A stretch of DNA of 64,000 nucleotides from Pontibacter beigongshangensis (GCF_014332515.1 NZ_VFSD01000004.1:62001-126000); one strand, 5' to 3'. Positions 43,408 through 52,827 are shown, numbered from the stretch's first letter. The notes: generated from the letters alone by a model not told the origin. Made by a program: numbers and translations.

Positions 43408-44376
43408 ATGAGAAGCTATGAAGATTCGGGTTATAACCCGTACAATGAAAACACTCGTTCACAAAGCAGAGGATCAGCCAGAAACTATTATTCTGATGAG
43501 TTTGACCTGACTAACGGCCGAATTCGTAATGCCTATAGAAGCTCTGCTGACAGAAGCGGATCGGGGGAAATGGGATCTGGCCGTGACCACCATGCCTCGT
43601 CTGGCTATGGCGGCACCTCTACATACGGCAATTCGCCTGGCAGCTACGATCAAAGCTCCAGATCCGGTTCCTCTAGCTATGGAGGTTCCAATTATGGCTC
43701 CGGGTATGGTTCAGGCAGCAGCCAGCGCTCTCAGGGGTCACGCAACAGCGACAACTGGAGCTCTAATCGCTATGACCAGAACCGCGACAGCAACCGCAGC
43801 AGTTGGGATCGTGCCGGCGACAGTATAGAGAACTCCTGGGAAAGAACCAAGAACAAAGCGTCTAACGCCTGGGATAGGCTGACCGACGACGACGACAATA
43901 ACTATAACAGAAGCTCATATAACCGCACCTCCGGCTCTTATGGCACTGGCTCCTCCTACGGCAACAGGTATGGCACCGGTTCATCATCCGGATATGACCG
44001 TAACTACGGAACCAGCAATTATGGCTCCGGCAGCAGCTATGGCACTGGCAGCAGCTACGGTTCTGGCAGCAGGCATTTAGGCGACAGCAACAGAAGCTGG
44101 GACAGAAGCAGAAGCAGCGATGACTGGGATAGAAACAGACATCATGACGACGACAGAGGATTCTTTGACCGGGCAGGTGATGAAGTTAGATCTTGGTTCG
44201 GAGACGAAGAAGCAGAAAGAAGAAGAAGAATGGATGAAATGCGCGATCGTGAGCAGGACCGCGACTGGGATAATGACTCCCGCTCCTACCGGTCAGGCAG
44301 ATCGACCACTAGCAACACCTATAGCGGACCTCCCTACTCTTACGGCTCTTCTTCCCGCAGAGACTATGAGTGGTAG
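43408..44376 (+). CDS. Low-complexity Ser/Gly/Tyr/Asp-rich protein with C-terminal SWFGD motif
   Basis: The 322-residue product is mostly disordered-looking: many SYG, GSSYG and NRSS repeats, rich in Ser, Gly, Tyr, Arg and Asp, with few hydrophobics. Near the middle WDRAGDSIENSWERTKNKAS forms a short amphipathic unit. Near the C-terminus DRGFFDRAGDEVRSWFGDEEAERRRRMDE matches the SWFGD motif of stress-associated, BON-domain-linked proteins in other bacteria. There is no signal peptide. Function is unknown; a desiccation or stress role, or phase-separating behaviour, is speculation from composition. It has its own strong terminator and an unusual leader. Confidence 0.85.
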   Translation: MRSYEDSGYNPYNENTRSQSRGSARNYYSDEFDLTNGRIRNAYRSSADRSGSGEMGSGRDHHASSGYGGTSTYGNSPGSYDQSSRSGSSSYGGSNYGSGYGSGSSQRSQGSRNSDNWSSNRYDQNRDSNRSSWDRAGDSIENSWERTKNKASNAWDRLTDDDDNNYNRSSYNRTSGSYGTGSSYGNRYGTGSSSGYDRNYGTSNYGSGSSYGTGSSYGSGSRHLGDSNRSWDRSRSSDDWDRNRHHDDDRGFFDRAGDEVRSWFGDEEAERRRRMDEMRDREQDRDWDNDSRSYRSGRSTTSNTYSGPPYSYGSSSRRDYEW

Positions 44377-44452
44377 GCTCCAACCAGATAAGACCTCTGA
44401 AAACCTGTTTAAATAAAATGCAGGCACATCAGAGAGATTATTTCTAGTTATT

Positions 44453-44486
44453 AAAAAGGCCGGCTGCAATGGCAGCCGGCCTTTTT
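44453..44486 (+). terminator. Intrinsic terminator of the SWFGD gene
   Basis: A perfect 15-bp stem (AAAAAGGCCGGCTGC / complement) with a 4-nt loop ends in a T run, 77 bp after the stop codon. Confidence 0.9.
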
Positions 44487-44529
44487 GTATGCGCCATTGC
44501 CACTTGCAGGTTTAACTGCCTGTTCTTTA

Positions 44530-44575
44530 GCAGCAGGAGTTCTCGCTCAATGGGCATCCTGATCTGAAAAATTGC
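44530..44575 (-). repeat. R1-related repeat, degenerate
   Basis: AGCAGCAGGAG and then GGGCATCCTGATCTGAAAAAT. The bases that follow (TTGCCCCGAAACCAGCCCGGCAG) match the flank of R1 copy d, which shows common origin. Confidence 0.45.
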
Positions 44576-44640
44576 CCCGAAACCAGCCCGGCAGTTTCTT
44601 AGTCAAGAAAAATATCAACCAATTGAAACACCTCACCTAT

Positions 44641-44694
44641 CAACAGCGGTAGCCTGTTATAGCTCCGGAGGCCAGTTTTTATTCAAATAATTTG
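44641..44694 (-). repeat. R1 dispersed repeat, copy q (degenerate)
   Basis: CAACAGCGGTAG, then CTCCGGAGG, then TTTTTATTCAAATAATTTG. It lies in the 431-bp spacer between the convergent SWFGD and carbonic anhydrase genes. Confidence 0.55.
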
Positions 44695-44732
44695 CTCCTA
44701 ATTTTTAGGAGAACTCCGCACCCGCCAAAAAG

Positions 44733-44764
44733 AAGGTCCTTGCTGCTATTGCCGCAAGGACCTT
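44733..44764 (-). terminator. Terminator of the carbonic anhydrase operon
   Basis: An 11-bp stem (AAGGTCCTTGC / GCAAGGACCTT) with a 10-nt loop lies 43 bp past the carbonic anhydrase stop, flanked by further partly paired A/T-rich sequence. Confidence 0.8.
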
Positions 44765-44807
44765 TCTTCAGGTGGCTTAAAAATTTGTCTTAAAAGAGCA
44801 GGACAGG

Positions 44808-45452
44808 CTAAGCGGTTTTTACACCTGTGGCCTCACAGATGTTGTAAATACGATCAAAACCCTTAAATGCGTCGACCTTCACACCCAGATCTTTCAGATA
44901 CCCTTCCCTCAGGTCGTATACCAAACCGTATAGCCGTGGCGGATCTTCCGATTGAAGCGCATTCTGAATAATAGAGGTTTTGGATAAATTATGGACCTGC
45001 TCAATCACGTTCAGCTCAACAAGCCGGCGGTGACGCGCCGTCTCATCAGAAATGTCCATTATTTCGGCTTCATGCAACCTCATCACATCTTTGATGTTAC
45101 GGAGCCAGTTGTCGATAAGGCCGAATTGCTTGTTGCTGGCGGCAGCCGCCACCCCGCCACAGCCATAATGGCCGCAAACTATTATTACTTTAACTTTCAG
45201 AACCTCTACGGCATATTGTAATACAGAGAGCATGTTCACATCTGTATGCACCACCATATTGGCTATGTTGCGGTGCACGAACATCTCGCCAGGGCCGGTC
45301 CCAGAAATTTCGTTTGCCGGCACACGGCTATCAGAGCAGCCGATAAATAAATACCGGGGTTCCTGCCCTTTAAAAAGCTTGTTGAAATACTCCGGGTCTT
45401 CCTTTCGCTTGGTCGCAACCCACTCTTTGTTATTCTTGAGAATTCTCTCCAT
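44808..45452 (-). CDS. Beta-class carbonic anhydrase
   Basis: The 214-residue product has the beta-carbonic anhydrase zinc set: Cys39, Asp41 and Arg43 (CSDSRVP), then His95 and Cys98 (CGHYGCGG). It interconverts CO2 and bicarbonate in the cytoplasm; there is no signal peptide. The gene starts 32 bp after the SulP transporter gene on the same strand. The pair suggests uptake of bicarbonate by SulP coupled to its interconversion with CO2. Length and motifs are normal for the family. Confidence 0.96.
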   Translation of the reverse strand: MERILKNNKEWVATKRKEDPEYFNKLFKGQEPRYLFIGCSDSRVPANEISGTGPGEMFVHRNIANMVVHTDVNMLSVLQYAVEVLKVKVIIVCGHYGCGGVAAAASNKQFGLIDNWLRNIKDVMRLHEAEIMDISDETARHRRLVELNVIEQVHNLSKTSIIQNALQSEDPPRLYGLVYDLREGYLKDLGVKVDAFKGFDRIYNICEATGVKTA

Positions 45453-45484
45453 AATGGCTTTATATTCGATTAGAATTTAGTTTA

Positions 45485-47056
45485 CTAATGCATATGCGTA
45501 ACAGGCACTTCATCTACATGAATAACTTCCACAAAAATGTTACGCTCTTTCGCTGACTCTTTGAAGTTCTGGATTGCCTCCAGCACGTCGTAATCTATGT
45601 ACTCAGAATTGCCACCGTCAATAATCACATGGCTGTTATTTGGCAGCCGCTCCAGGGTGAGCACGATACTGGCCTTGTTCAGAAATGACACGTGCTCGCT
45701 AAGCTTAATCCGGATGATATCCTTGTCCTTATGCGCTTCTTTGTGGAAGAAGTATGGAGAGATATAGTTTGCTTTCAGAATGAAGAATATGCCAACAGAA
45801 AGGCCGATACAAATCCCAACCAGTAGGTCTGTGAAAAGTATAGCCAGAACTGTTACAATAAAAGGAATGAACTGCTCGTGGCCCAACTTAAACTGTGTCC
45901 TGTACAGGATAGGCTTAGTAAGCTTAAAGCCTACAACCAGGAGCACTGCTGCCAGGGCCGACAGCGGGATCAGGTTCATAAACTGGGCTAAGATCAGTAC
46001 CGACAAGGCCAGGAACAAACCATGCACAAAAGCCGACACCTTGGTCTGTGCCCCGGCCGAAACGTTGGTAGAACCGCGTACGATAACAGCTGTCATTGGC
46101 AGGCCGCCCAGGAGCCCTGCCACAATATTGCCGACACCCTGTGCTTTCAGTTCACGGTTGTTAGGCGTACGCCGCTTGTGCGGGTCAAGCTTGTCGATAG
46201 CCTCCACGCTGAGCAGGGTTTCGAGGCTGGCCACAATGGCAATGGTAAAGGCCACTATATATAAAGACGGGTTGGCAAGCTGATCGAAGCTCATAAACGT
46301 AAGCTCATTTACCAGGCCGTTAAAACCATCTATAACAGGCAGGTTTACCAGATGCGATGCCGAAACAGCCAGCTCCGGGAAGTAACTGATAAAAAGTAAA
46401 TTAACAAGGATGGAGGCTACAACGGCTAAAAGAGCCCCCGGTACAAAACTCAGAATTTTATGGCTTTTAATTTTTGGATTATCCCAAAGCAGGATGATCA
46501 TCAGCGAGATAAAACCTATCAGCAGCGCCCCCACCTGGATGGTGGAGAAAGCATAGCTTATGCCTGAAAAAGTGTTGCGGCCATCTGGCTGAAGAAAATT
46601 CATTTCGCCGAAAAAGTCTTCGTCAGCTCCCATAAAGTGAGGGATCTGCTTCAGGATCAGGATAAGACCAATGGCGGCTAGCATCCCTTTGATAACAGAA
46701 GAAGGGAAATAAAGTCCGATAACGCCGGCTTTGATAAAGCCGAGCACCAACTGCAGCACACCGGCCAGGACCACGGCCATCAGAAAAGCCTCGTAGGAGC
46801 CTAACGTGGCAATGCCGTTGAGCACAATGACAGTTAAGCCAGCCGCCGGCCCACTTACGCTAAGCTGTGAACCGCTGAGCCAGGATACCAGCACCCCTCC
46901 CACTATACCCGTCACTATACCCGCAAACAATGGGGCTCCTGAGGCCAGAGATATTCCCAGACAAAGCGGCAGGGCTACAAAAAAGACGACAAGCCCGGCA
47001 GGAATATCCTTTGCAAGATGTGCCAGGTAATTGGGTTTGTTTGGTTGATCTCTCAT
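45485..47056 (-). CDS. SulP family anion (probably bicarbonate) transporter
   Basis: The 523-residue product has 12-14 TM helices of the SLC26/SulP type. It starts at DIPAGLVVFFVALPLCLGIS with the usual SASGAPLFAGIVTGIVGG region, and contains QGVGNIVAGLLGGLPMTAVIVRGSTNV. A short cytoplasmic STAS-like domain (about 435-523, HVIIDGGNSEYIDYDVLEAI) ends the chain. SulP members carry sulfate, bicarbonate or other anions. The carbonic anhydrase directly downstream favours bicarbonate. It is 135 bp downstream of a histidine kinase gene. Confidence 0.95.
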   Translation of the reverse strand: MRDQPNKPNYLAHLAKDIPAGLVVFFVALPLCLGISLASGAPLFAGIVTGIVGGVLVSWLSGSQLSVSGPAAGLTVIVLNGIATLGSYEAFLMAVVLAGVLQLVLGFIKAGVIGLYFPSSVIKGMLAAIGLILILKQIPHFMGADEDFFGEMNFLQPDGRNTFSGISYAFSTIQVGALLIGFISLMIILLWDNPKIKSHKILSFVPGALLAVVASILVNLLFISYFPELAVSASHLVNLPVIDGFNGLVNELTFMSFDQLANPSLYIVAFTIAIVASLETLLSVEAIDKLDPHKRRTPNNRELKAQGVGNIVAGLLGGLPMTAVIVRGSTNVSAGAQTKVSAFVHGLFLALSVLILAQFMNLIPLSALAAVLLVVGFKLTKPILYRTQFKLGHEQFIPFIVTVLAILFTDLLVGICIGLSVGIFFILKANYISPYFFHKEAHKDKDIIRIKLSEHVSFLNKASIVLTLERLPNNSHVIIDGGNSEYIDYDVLEAIQNFKESAKERNIFVEVIHVDEVPVTHMH

Positions 47057-47191
47057 GAATTAATTAGATAAGCTAAATTTTTTATCAATTTTCTACTATT
47101 AAAAAAACAATAGAGTCTGATTTTCTATTTAGCCAAAAGTAATTCTGACAGATTAAACCGAAATTAAAAGGAGATTAAAATGAAATTAAAT

Positions 47192-48589
47192 TCACAATTT
47201 GTCCTTATCCGGAATAAAGGCGTAGGCCTGTGGGAGAGATAGGGTCACCTCAGTGCCCTGGTTTATTCTGGAGGAAACGGTAATATTGCCTGCATGCAGT
47301 TTCAGAATCCGTTCTGTAAGCGGCAGCCCAATACCATGCCCTATAATATTTCGCACGTTGCCTGCCCTGAAAAAAGGTACAAAAACATTCCGCAAGTCTG
47401 CCTCGGCAATTCCAAGCCCTTTGTCCTTCACCTTCAGCAACACGTCGCGTTTGGTAACAGAGATGAGTACTTCAATCGGATGCCCTTCAGGAGAGAACTT
47501 CACGGCATTCTCCAGCACATTTAAAATGGCGATCAGCAGGAGCGCCTCATTTCCTTTTACAACCAGGCGGTCTTCCTCATCAGGAAAATTATTGAAGTTG
47601 ATATCGAACTTTGCGCGCGAATTGCGTTTCAGGGCCTGGTCGTGGGCCTGCCACACCAGTTCGTCGAAGCGCAGAAATGATTTCTTGATCTTGGAAGAAT
47701 CTATACTGGCCTGGGCAATCTGCAGCAGCCCGTTCGACAGCTCGGTCAGCAGGCGTGCATCTTCCAGGATTGAATGCAGTACCCGCTTATACTCCTCTTT
47801 GTCACGGTCGCTCATCAGGGCTACCTCCAGCTCGCCGATCATAGTGGTTAGGGGGGTCCGGAGCTCATGCGAGGCATTAGACACAAACGTACGCTGCATT
47901 TCGAAAGCCCGCTCCAGCCTGTTCAGCATATTGTTAAAGGTCTGGGCCAGTTGCGACACTTCATCTCTGCCATCGGCATTGGTTAAGCGGGTATTCAGCT
48001 CCGAGACGCTGATCTTCTCCACTTCGCTCACCACTTTGGTAATTGGCCGGAGCGCCTCTTTTGCAAATGCCCAGCCGGCCAGCAGCACCACTACCAGGGA
48101 GCCAAACCACCCTCCTATCAGTATATACTTGAGGTACTGCATCTTTACCAGGTTATAGGCATCTACAGACGAGGCCAGTACAATAAAGTCGCCTTCATTG
48201 TCGGCAAAGGTAATGCCCACCAGCTGCCGTGCCCCCTGCTCGTAGTTGTGCCGGCCATTGACCCTGATTTTTTCCAGGATCTGCGGGCTAACTTCTAGCT
48301 GTTCTTCGCCATCGGCAAAAACCAGTTCGCCGTTCATTTTGAAAACCCTCACCACCTCATAAGGCAGCTCCTGGTAATACCTGATCTGGTTCCTGCGCTG
48401 GGTCTTCTGGTCCACTTCATCGGCATCCAGCACATAATTGGCTATAATATGGGCACGTCGCTCTATCCGCTCATAAAAATCGTCTTTCCGGTACAGCGAG
48501 TTAAAGTAGTAAATAACCAGAGAGAACAGCAGCAGTATAAAAGCAAATATGGCCGAAAACTGCAGCGTTAGTTTGGTTCTGATCTTCAT
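47192..48589 (-). CDS. Sensor histidine kinase with HAMP domain
   Basis: The 465-residue product has two TM helices (about 10-30 and 153-175) around a periplasmic domain of about 120 residues. It continues with a HAMP linker (about 177-230), HisKA with His241 (VSNASHELRTPL), and HATPase_c with LNVLENAVKFSPEG, DKGLGIAEADL and GIGLPLTERIL. It overlaps the response-regulator gene by 4 nt (ATGA), so translation is coupled. It is similar to the CusS/heavy-metal sensor type by layout, but no metal motif is clear. The SulP and carbonic anhydrase genes follow. Confidence 0.95.
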   Translation of the reverse strand: MKIRTKLTLQFSAIFAFILLLFSLVIYYFNSLYRKDDFYERIERRAHIIANYVLDADEVDQKTQRRNQIRYYQELPYEVVRVFKMNGELVFADGEEQLEVSPQILEKIRVNGRHNYEQGARQLVGITFADNEGDFIVLASSVDAYNLVKMQYLKYILIGGWFGSLVVVLLAGWAFAKEALRPITKVVSEVEKISVSELNTRLTNADGRDEVSQLAQTFNNMLNRLERAFEMQRTFVSNASHELRTPLTTMIGELEVALMSDRDKEEYKRVLHSILEDARLLTELSNGLLQIAQASIDSSKIKKSFLRFDELVWQAHDQALKRNSRAKFDINFNNFPDEEDRLVVKGNEALLLIAILNVLENAVKFSPEGHPIEVLISVTKRDVLLKVKDKGLGIAEADLRNVFVPFFRAGNVRNIIGHGIGLPLTERILKLHAGNITVSSRINQGTEVTLSLPQAYAFIPDKDKL

Positions 48590-49269
48590 GCTGCACTCTC
48601 ATCTTTTAGCACGTACCCCATCCCCACCATGGTATGAATAAGCTTGTTGGAGAAATTCTTGTCAATCTTCTTGCGCAGAAAATTAATGTACACATCTATC
48701 ACGTTGCTGCCGGTATCGAAGGAGGTCTCCCATACGTTCTCCACTATATCGACCCTCGACACCACCCTGCCCTTGTTGCGCAGCAGGTAGTATAGCAGCG
48801 AAAACTCACGGGCCGTAAGCGTTATCTGCTGCCCGGACCGGGTCACGGTCTTTTTTACCATGTCCATTTCCAGGTCGCCTACCAGCAGCTTTTCGGCGGG
48901 TGCCACGTCGCTGGAGCGCCTGTTCAGGGCCCTGATGCGTGCCAGCAGCTCCTTAAACTCAAAAGGCTTGGTCAGGTAATCGTCAGCGCCTGCATCGAGC
49001 CCCACAATTTTGTCATCGGTCGTGCCCAGCGCCGTCAGCATCAGGATCGAGACGATGTTATTCTGTTTCCGGATCTGGCGGCAAATATCCAGGCCACTCA
49101 CATTGGGCAGTATCAAGTCCAGGATCACCAGGTCATATTCGTGCTGCAGGGCCAGCTTCACCCCAAAAAATCCATCATAGGCCAGGTCTACTTCATAAGC
49201 TTGCTCTTCGAGCCCTTTCTTAATAAATGATGCCACTTTGGGTTCGTCCTCTATCAGCAGTATTTTCAT
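48586..49269 (-). CDS. OmpR/PhoB-type response regulator
   Basis: The 227-residue product has a receiver domain with Glu7-Asp8, phospho-acceptor Asp51 (LVILDLILPN) and the Lys in TKPFEFKELLARIRAL. A winged-helix DNA-binding domain follows (LTAREFSLLYYLLRNKGRVV ... VYINFLRKKIDK). It is the first gene of a run of four (regulator, kinase, SulP, carbonic anhydrase). Control of the transporter genes is plausible from position. Confidence 0.96.
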   Translation of the reverse strand: MKILLIEDEPKVASFIKKGLEEQAYEVDLAYDGFFGVKLALQHEYDLVILDLILPNVSGLDICRQIRKQNNIVSILMLTALGTTDDKIVGLDAGADDYLTKPFEFKELLARIRALNRRSSDVAPAEKLLVGDLEMDMVKKTVTRSGQQITLTAREFSLLYYLLRNKGRVVSRVDIVENVWETSFDTGSNVIDVYINFLRKKIDKNFSNKLIHTMVGMGYVLKDESAA

Positions 49270-49436
49270 GTAGGTGGGTTGACGTATATTTCTGAAAAAT
49301 AATTTACTTCTTTATTAGAATGCAGGTACCTGACTAGGAAACCGAAACAGGGAAACCGGTCGGCCCGAGATGGCCTGAGAACCGAACACTTTTCTGCCTA
49401 TTTCTAAAATGCCGAAGGCTTTCCTTCCCCAGGTGC

Positions 49437-49528
49437 TCCTCCAACCTGATTTTTAGAAAGGTGGAGTGCTTTTGAAGCTGCCAGAAAGCAAATCTGCCAG
49501 CCTTTCTAATTTGGCGAAGCTCTAATCC
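49437..49528 (-). repeat. R5/R3 repeat copy
   Basis: It carries CTCCAACCTGATTTTTAGAA, GAAGCTGCCAGAAAGC and TTCTAATTTGGCGAAGCTC, aligning with the copy at 11472 over about 85 bp. No gene ends here now. Confidence 0.65.
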
Positions 49529-49693
49529 AATACAGTCGCAAAACGAAAATTGTTTGTAAAAAGACATGCGAATACCTGACCTTCGGTGAAAATAAGTTAT
49601 TTGAAATTCCGGAAGCGGGGCCAAATAATATGCCGGAAAGTGACGATGCTGGCTTTTTTGTATTAAAAAATGCCTCTGGCCGCTCGCTACACC

Positions 49694-49737
49694 GATTATT
49701 CTAATCAAAACACCCCTCCGGAGCATGCTGCTGCACT
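49694..49737 (+). repeat. R1 dispersed repeat, copy r
   Basis: GATTATTCTAATCAAAACA, CCCCTCCGGAG, then CATGCTGCTGCAC. Confidence 0.8.
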
Positions 49738-50075
49738 CGATCCATTCTTTTAGCGGTACTGCCTCACCTGTGGCCTAACGCGCAACAGCGCAAAATTGAA
49801 GATTTAACCCGCTTTGGCCAAAAATAAGTTTCATCCTTTGTAGGATCTGTTACAGGTGCTTCCCATATCTTCCGAAATCCCGCACCCGTGCTTACAGCGG
49901 TATTACCGTGAGCGACGCAATAGCTTGTAGCTTAAAAAGGAAAGCAGCCGGGATGAGCGTTTGGACATGCTGCACCCGCCCGGTGATGCCGGGGCGGCAG
50001 TACTGGAGGGAGTTATGAACTTGTCTGCCCGGCCTGCCGGCGAATACCCCTGCTCCTCTGCACCGGCATTATAGC

Positions 50076-50194
50076 CGGCGACTTTATCCCGGAAATCGAA
50101 TTTGTAAGGCCACTTACTACAGGACACAGGACATTAGACCCAAGATTTTTTCATAATCTGAACTAATCAAATGTTGCGTTCCGATAAGTTTTGT
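50076..50194 (-). repeat. R2 dispersed repeat, copy 4
   Basis: Reverse orientation: CTTTATCCCGGAAATCGAA, then GGACACAGGACATTAGACCC, then TCCGATAAGTTTTGTCAC. It aligns over about 120 bp with copy 2, with several changes. Confidence 0.7.
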
Positions 50195-50502
50195 CACGGC
50201 CTATATATGCGAAAAGGCCTTCAGACTGAGGCAAAACCTTAAAATCCTGCCGCCAGGAACGCTGCGGCAAATGATCTTGGCAAGGTGGAACGAGCCGCTG
50301 TAAAAGCTGCGACAGGCGAAGCCGGAGAATGACCCGCGCCTCTGGACTTTAAGCCGGAAGCAAGCAGACGCTTATGCCGCAAGACCTGCCTCAGCAGGAA
50401 ACCGACCATGTGAAGCAGCAAATGCCAGCGGCCATGTAGCAGGGGCAAATGCACTAGTCCCCGCGCAGTTATACTGCCTGACCGGATGCTATGGCTTACC
50501 TG

Positions 50503-50862
50503 TCAGTTTTGATTAAGGGAAACAGCCTGCCGGATAAGCTCTTCAAAATAATCCGGATCGATATCGTCGGGAGATCTTAAAATGATATGCGGGAAACCTC
50601 CGTTTCTGCTCACCAGGCGTTTAGCCGGGTCAGCGAGTTCTGCCCCTCTGAAAAAACCCAGGTGCAGGCAGTTGCGTGAAGAGGCAAAATAGCAGACAGG
50701 CCCGTAAAAAAAATAACAGGGGTTGTCCCAGCGGAAGGTTTCCTCTAAGTGAGGCACAGCGGATTGAATGATACGTCGTACTTCGATTGCCAGTGTTTGC
50801 TTTTCGGGCTGCAGCGAGTCCAGGTAATGATCTACCTGGTTTGGTGTGGTCTTGGTCCTCAT
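50503..50862 (-). CDS. DUF1801 family protein
   Basis: The 119-residue product matches DUF1801 (YdhG-like). It has VDHYLDSLQPEKQTLAIEVRR at the start, VPHLEETFRWDNPCYFF (the usual E-x-x-x-W-x-x-P motif), and a C-terminal LRSPDDIDPDYFEELIRQA. These small cytoplasmic proteins are widespread and uncharacterised, with an iron-chaperone-like fold in some relatives. It is monocistronic. Confidence 0.88.
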   Translation of the reverse strand: MRTKTTPNQVDHYLDSLQPEKQTLAIEVRRIIQSAVPHLEETFRWDNPCYFFYGPVCYFASSRNCLHLGFFRGAELADPAKRLVSRNGGFPHIILRSPDDIDPDYFEELIRQAVSLNQN

Positions 50863-51309
50863 AAACTGTTTTGCTTAGCAAAAAAGAGTTAAAATAATTC
50901 TCTAAATATAATTATTTGCTAATATTTAACAAACATACGCTCCCTTTTCTTGCTGCCGGAAAGCTAAATAAAATTCTCACCGGTGTGGTAACAGGCAACA
51001 AACCTGGCACTTGCAAAACATCTCTTAATTTTACTACCGGCAAGAAGAACGAAGGTTGCCACTCCTTAAAGCCTGCCAGCAGGAGCAGGAGCAGGAGAAG
51101 CAGCAGGACGAGGTACCCGAAGGGCCCTTTTGATTAGAATAATTGCTTTTTAGTCGCCCTGGAAGATAGGAAAAAGCCGCACCTGCTGAACAGAAAGCCA
51201 ACAGGCCATTAACCGCAAAAAAAATAAGGAGGAAGTTTTTCAGGTGAAAGCGACAGGAGAACAGACTAAAGGCAGGCATTAAGAGAAACAGGGAGAACCC
51301 GCTGCAGCG
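50863..51309. other. Spacer with R1 copy s
   Basis: A 447-bp spacer holding one long R1 copy. No gene is seen; open frames on either strand have no family resemblance. Confidence 0.45.
51077..51145 (-). repeat. R1 dispersed repeat, copy s (longest CAG tract)
   Basis: An extended CAG/GAG-rich tract of about 30 bases (51077-51108), then CCCGAAGGG, then TTTTGATTAGAATAATTG. The tract is about twice the usual length, as expected if it is length-variable. Confidence 0.8.
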
Positions 51310-51951
51310 TCAGGCGCGTCTCTCCAGGTGCTGCATTAGTTTATCTTCCAGCACATCCAGTTCACAAAAACCTTTTACCAGCAGTTCCGGCCCTTGCGGC
51401 CCATCCAGGAAAACGCTCGGGAAGTTGGAGGCCCCTATGCGCTCCACATACTGAAACTCCTGCTCCAGTTGCTCCATGATGGCCTCCGACTCAAATAAGG
51501 TATAAAACAGATTTTCAGAAATACCGAAAAGCCGCATCACTTTGGCCAGGTTGTAGGGCTTGGTAAGGTCGAGCCCGTCGGCATAAAAAGCAGAATGCAT
51601 GGCTCTGAGCACTTCCAGAGTGAGCACGGGCCGGAGAAGTCTTGCCGACAGAAGCGCCCTGCAGGCAGGCTCCGTGTTGTAGACATAATGCTTTTGAAGA
51701 AAGAACCTGAAATCGAAGGGAAGAGGTGCGCGCTGCTGTACCCGGTGCCAGCTCACGGCCAGCCGCTCTTTTTCTTCTGGCTGTAGAGGCTCCGTGGCAT
51801 AGGCCTGCAAATCGCCGATAAGCACTTTCACCTGCAGCCGGTTATGCCACAGCGCCTTGAGCCGCCGCATAACCGGCGTAAAACCGTAGCACCAGGCACA
51901 CATGGGGTTGGTAACGTAAAGGAGCGTTGGCGATTGGGGAGCTGTCATCAT
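51310..51951 (-). CDS. DsbA-family thiol oxidoreductase (cytoplasmic, FrnE-like)
   Basis: I chose ATG 51951 (MMTAPQSPTLLYVTNPMCAWC); the upstream 13 codons to 51990 look non-coding. The 213-residue product has a thioredoxin-fold active site Cys18-Ala-Trp-Cys21, a helical insertion, and a cis-Pro loop at SNFPSVFLDG. There is no signal peptide, so it is of the cytoplasmic DsbA/FrnE-like type seen in Bacteroidota. Such proteins act as disulfide reductases/isomerases or in stress response. The substrate is unknown. Confidence 0.88.
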   Translation of the reverse strand: MMTAPQSPTLLYVTNPMCAWCYGFTPVMRRLKALWHNRLQVKVLIGDLQAYATEPLQPEEKERLAVSWHRVQQRAPLPFDFRFFLQKHYVYNTEPACRALLSARLLRPVLTLEVLRAMHSAFYADGLDLTKPYNLAKVMRLFGISENLFYTLFESEAIMEQLEQEFQYVERIGASNFPSVFLDGPQGPELLVKGFCELDVLEDKLMQHLERRA

Positions 51952-52827
51952 TCGGTTGTCTTTTGTTCTGTATATGTATCGTACGGGCAAGCCTTTAGGT
52001 TGGCTGAAAGATCAGAGCAGCCAACCTGGCCCCATTTACTGGCATGCGGCTGCTACAGACCCCGGCCTGCCGGACAAGTTAACTCACTTGCAGGTGGCTT
52101 GCTCTGTAGAACATACTTTGCCGGAGGCATGGTGCTTCATAAACCACGCGGCCAGGTGTCCTTCCTTTTGAGCTACTACATACTTACAGTTCCTTAATAT
52201 ACAATCTTTTGCCTATCCATATCTAATATGATACTTTAAAGCATTTCCTGCTAAGTCTACAGGAACCTTACTATAAAGAATTGCTTCCATCAGTGTTTTT
52301 TTAAGCAATACAAATAGGCCCAGGCGCCGCCTCCTACATTCCGAAAAGCTTCAGAGAAACCGGGCATAGCCGCAAATCGCTATATAGCGTATACAAGAAG
52401 TAACAGAAGAAGTGGTTAGCAGCTTCTCAGAAGCCTTAACATCCTCCCGTGATCTTTTTTCCTGTGGCAGGATCTTTCGTGGGCTCTTGACAAACGACTG
52501 GAGGAAGAGAATATTCAATTTTTAATCAGGCGGTTTTAACCCAGGCATGACCTGTTGCACAACCGAACATAAATACCATGCTAAAGGGTCGGCACCGACC
52601 AATAAAGCCAGCAAACAGGGAACAGATTCAGTAACAGGAAATTAAGCTTCGGAAAAGAACCTTTCAAAGAGCTAGGCGACCAAGGGCTGCACGAACGGTA
52701 GTTATTAATATATAAATCAAAGATTTACTGATAAAATTTCTGAATAATCAACAGAAGTATTTGAAAAATTTGAGTTTACGCATATTTTTTTCAATATAGC
52801 AGAAGCAAACAATACAAAGCCTATATA
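51952..52827. other. Spacer upstream of the arabinose regulator
   Basis: An 876-bp spacer between divergent genes. A 71-codon plus-strand frame (51956-52171) and its longer version have no family resemblance and are not called. The last 150 bp before 52828 are very AT-rich, as expected of a regulated promoter. No R1-R3 copy is seen. Confidence 0.45.

Larger units (their letters stand above)
49270..50502. other. 1.2-kb gene-free spacer with R5, R1 and R2
   Basis: The longest gene-free stretch in the window. It holds an R5/R3 copy (49437-49528), R1 copy r (49694-49737) and R2 copy 4 (50076-50194). Several short open frames here (49334, 49903, 50239) run through repeat DNA or have no family resemblance. 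It may be the scar of a lost gene. Confidence 0.55.

Noticed and set aside
49334-49726. 130-codon minus-strand frame
   Set aside because: It is made of R1 arm (LIRII) and R5 sequence and has no family resemblance.
50239-50454. 71-codon minus-strand frame
   Set aside because: Ala/His/Leu-rich shadow composition with no recognisable family.
51956-52171. 71-codon plus-strand frame divergent from the DsbA-family gene
   Set aside because: No family resemblance, no promoter or ribosome site seen; cannot be excluded as a small gene but not supported.
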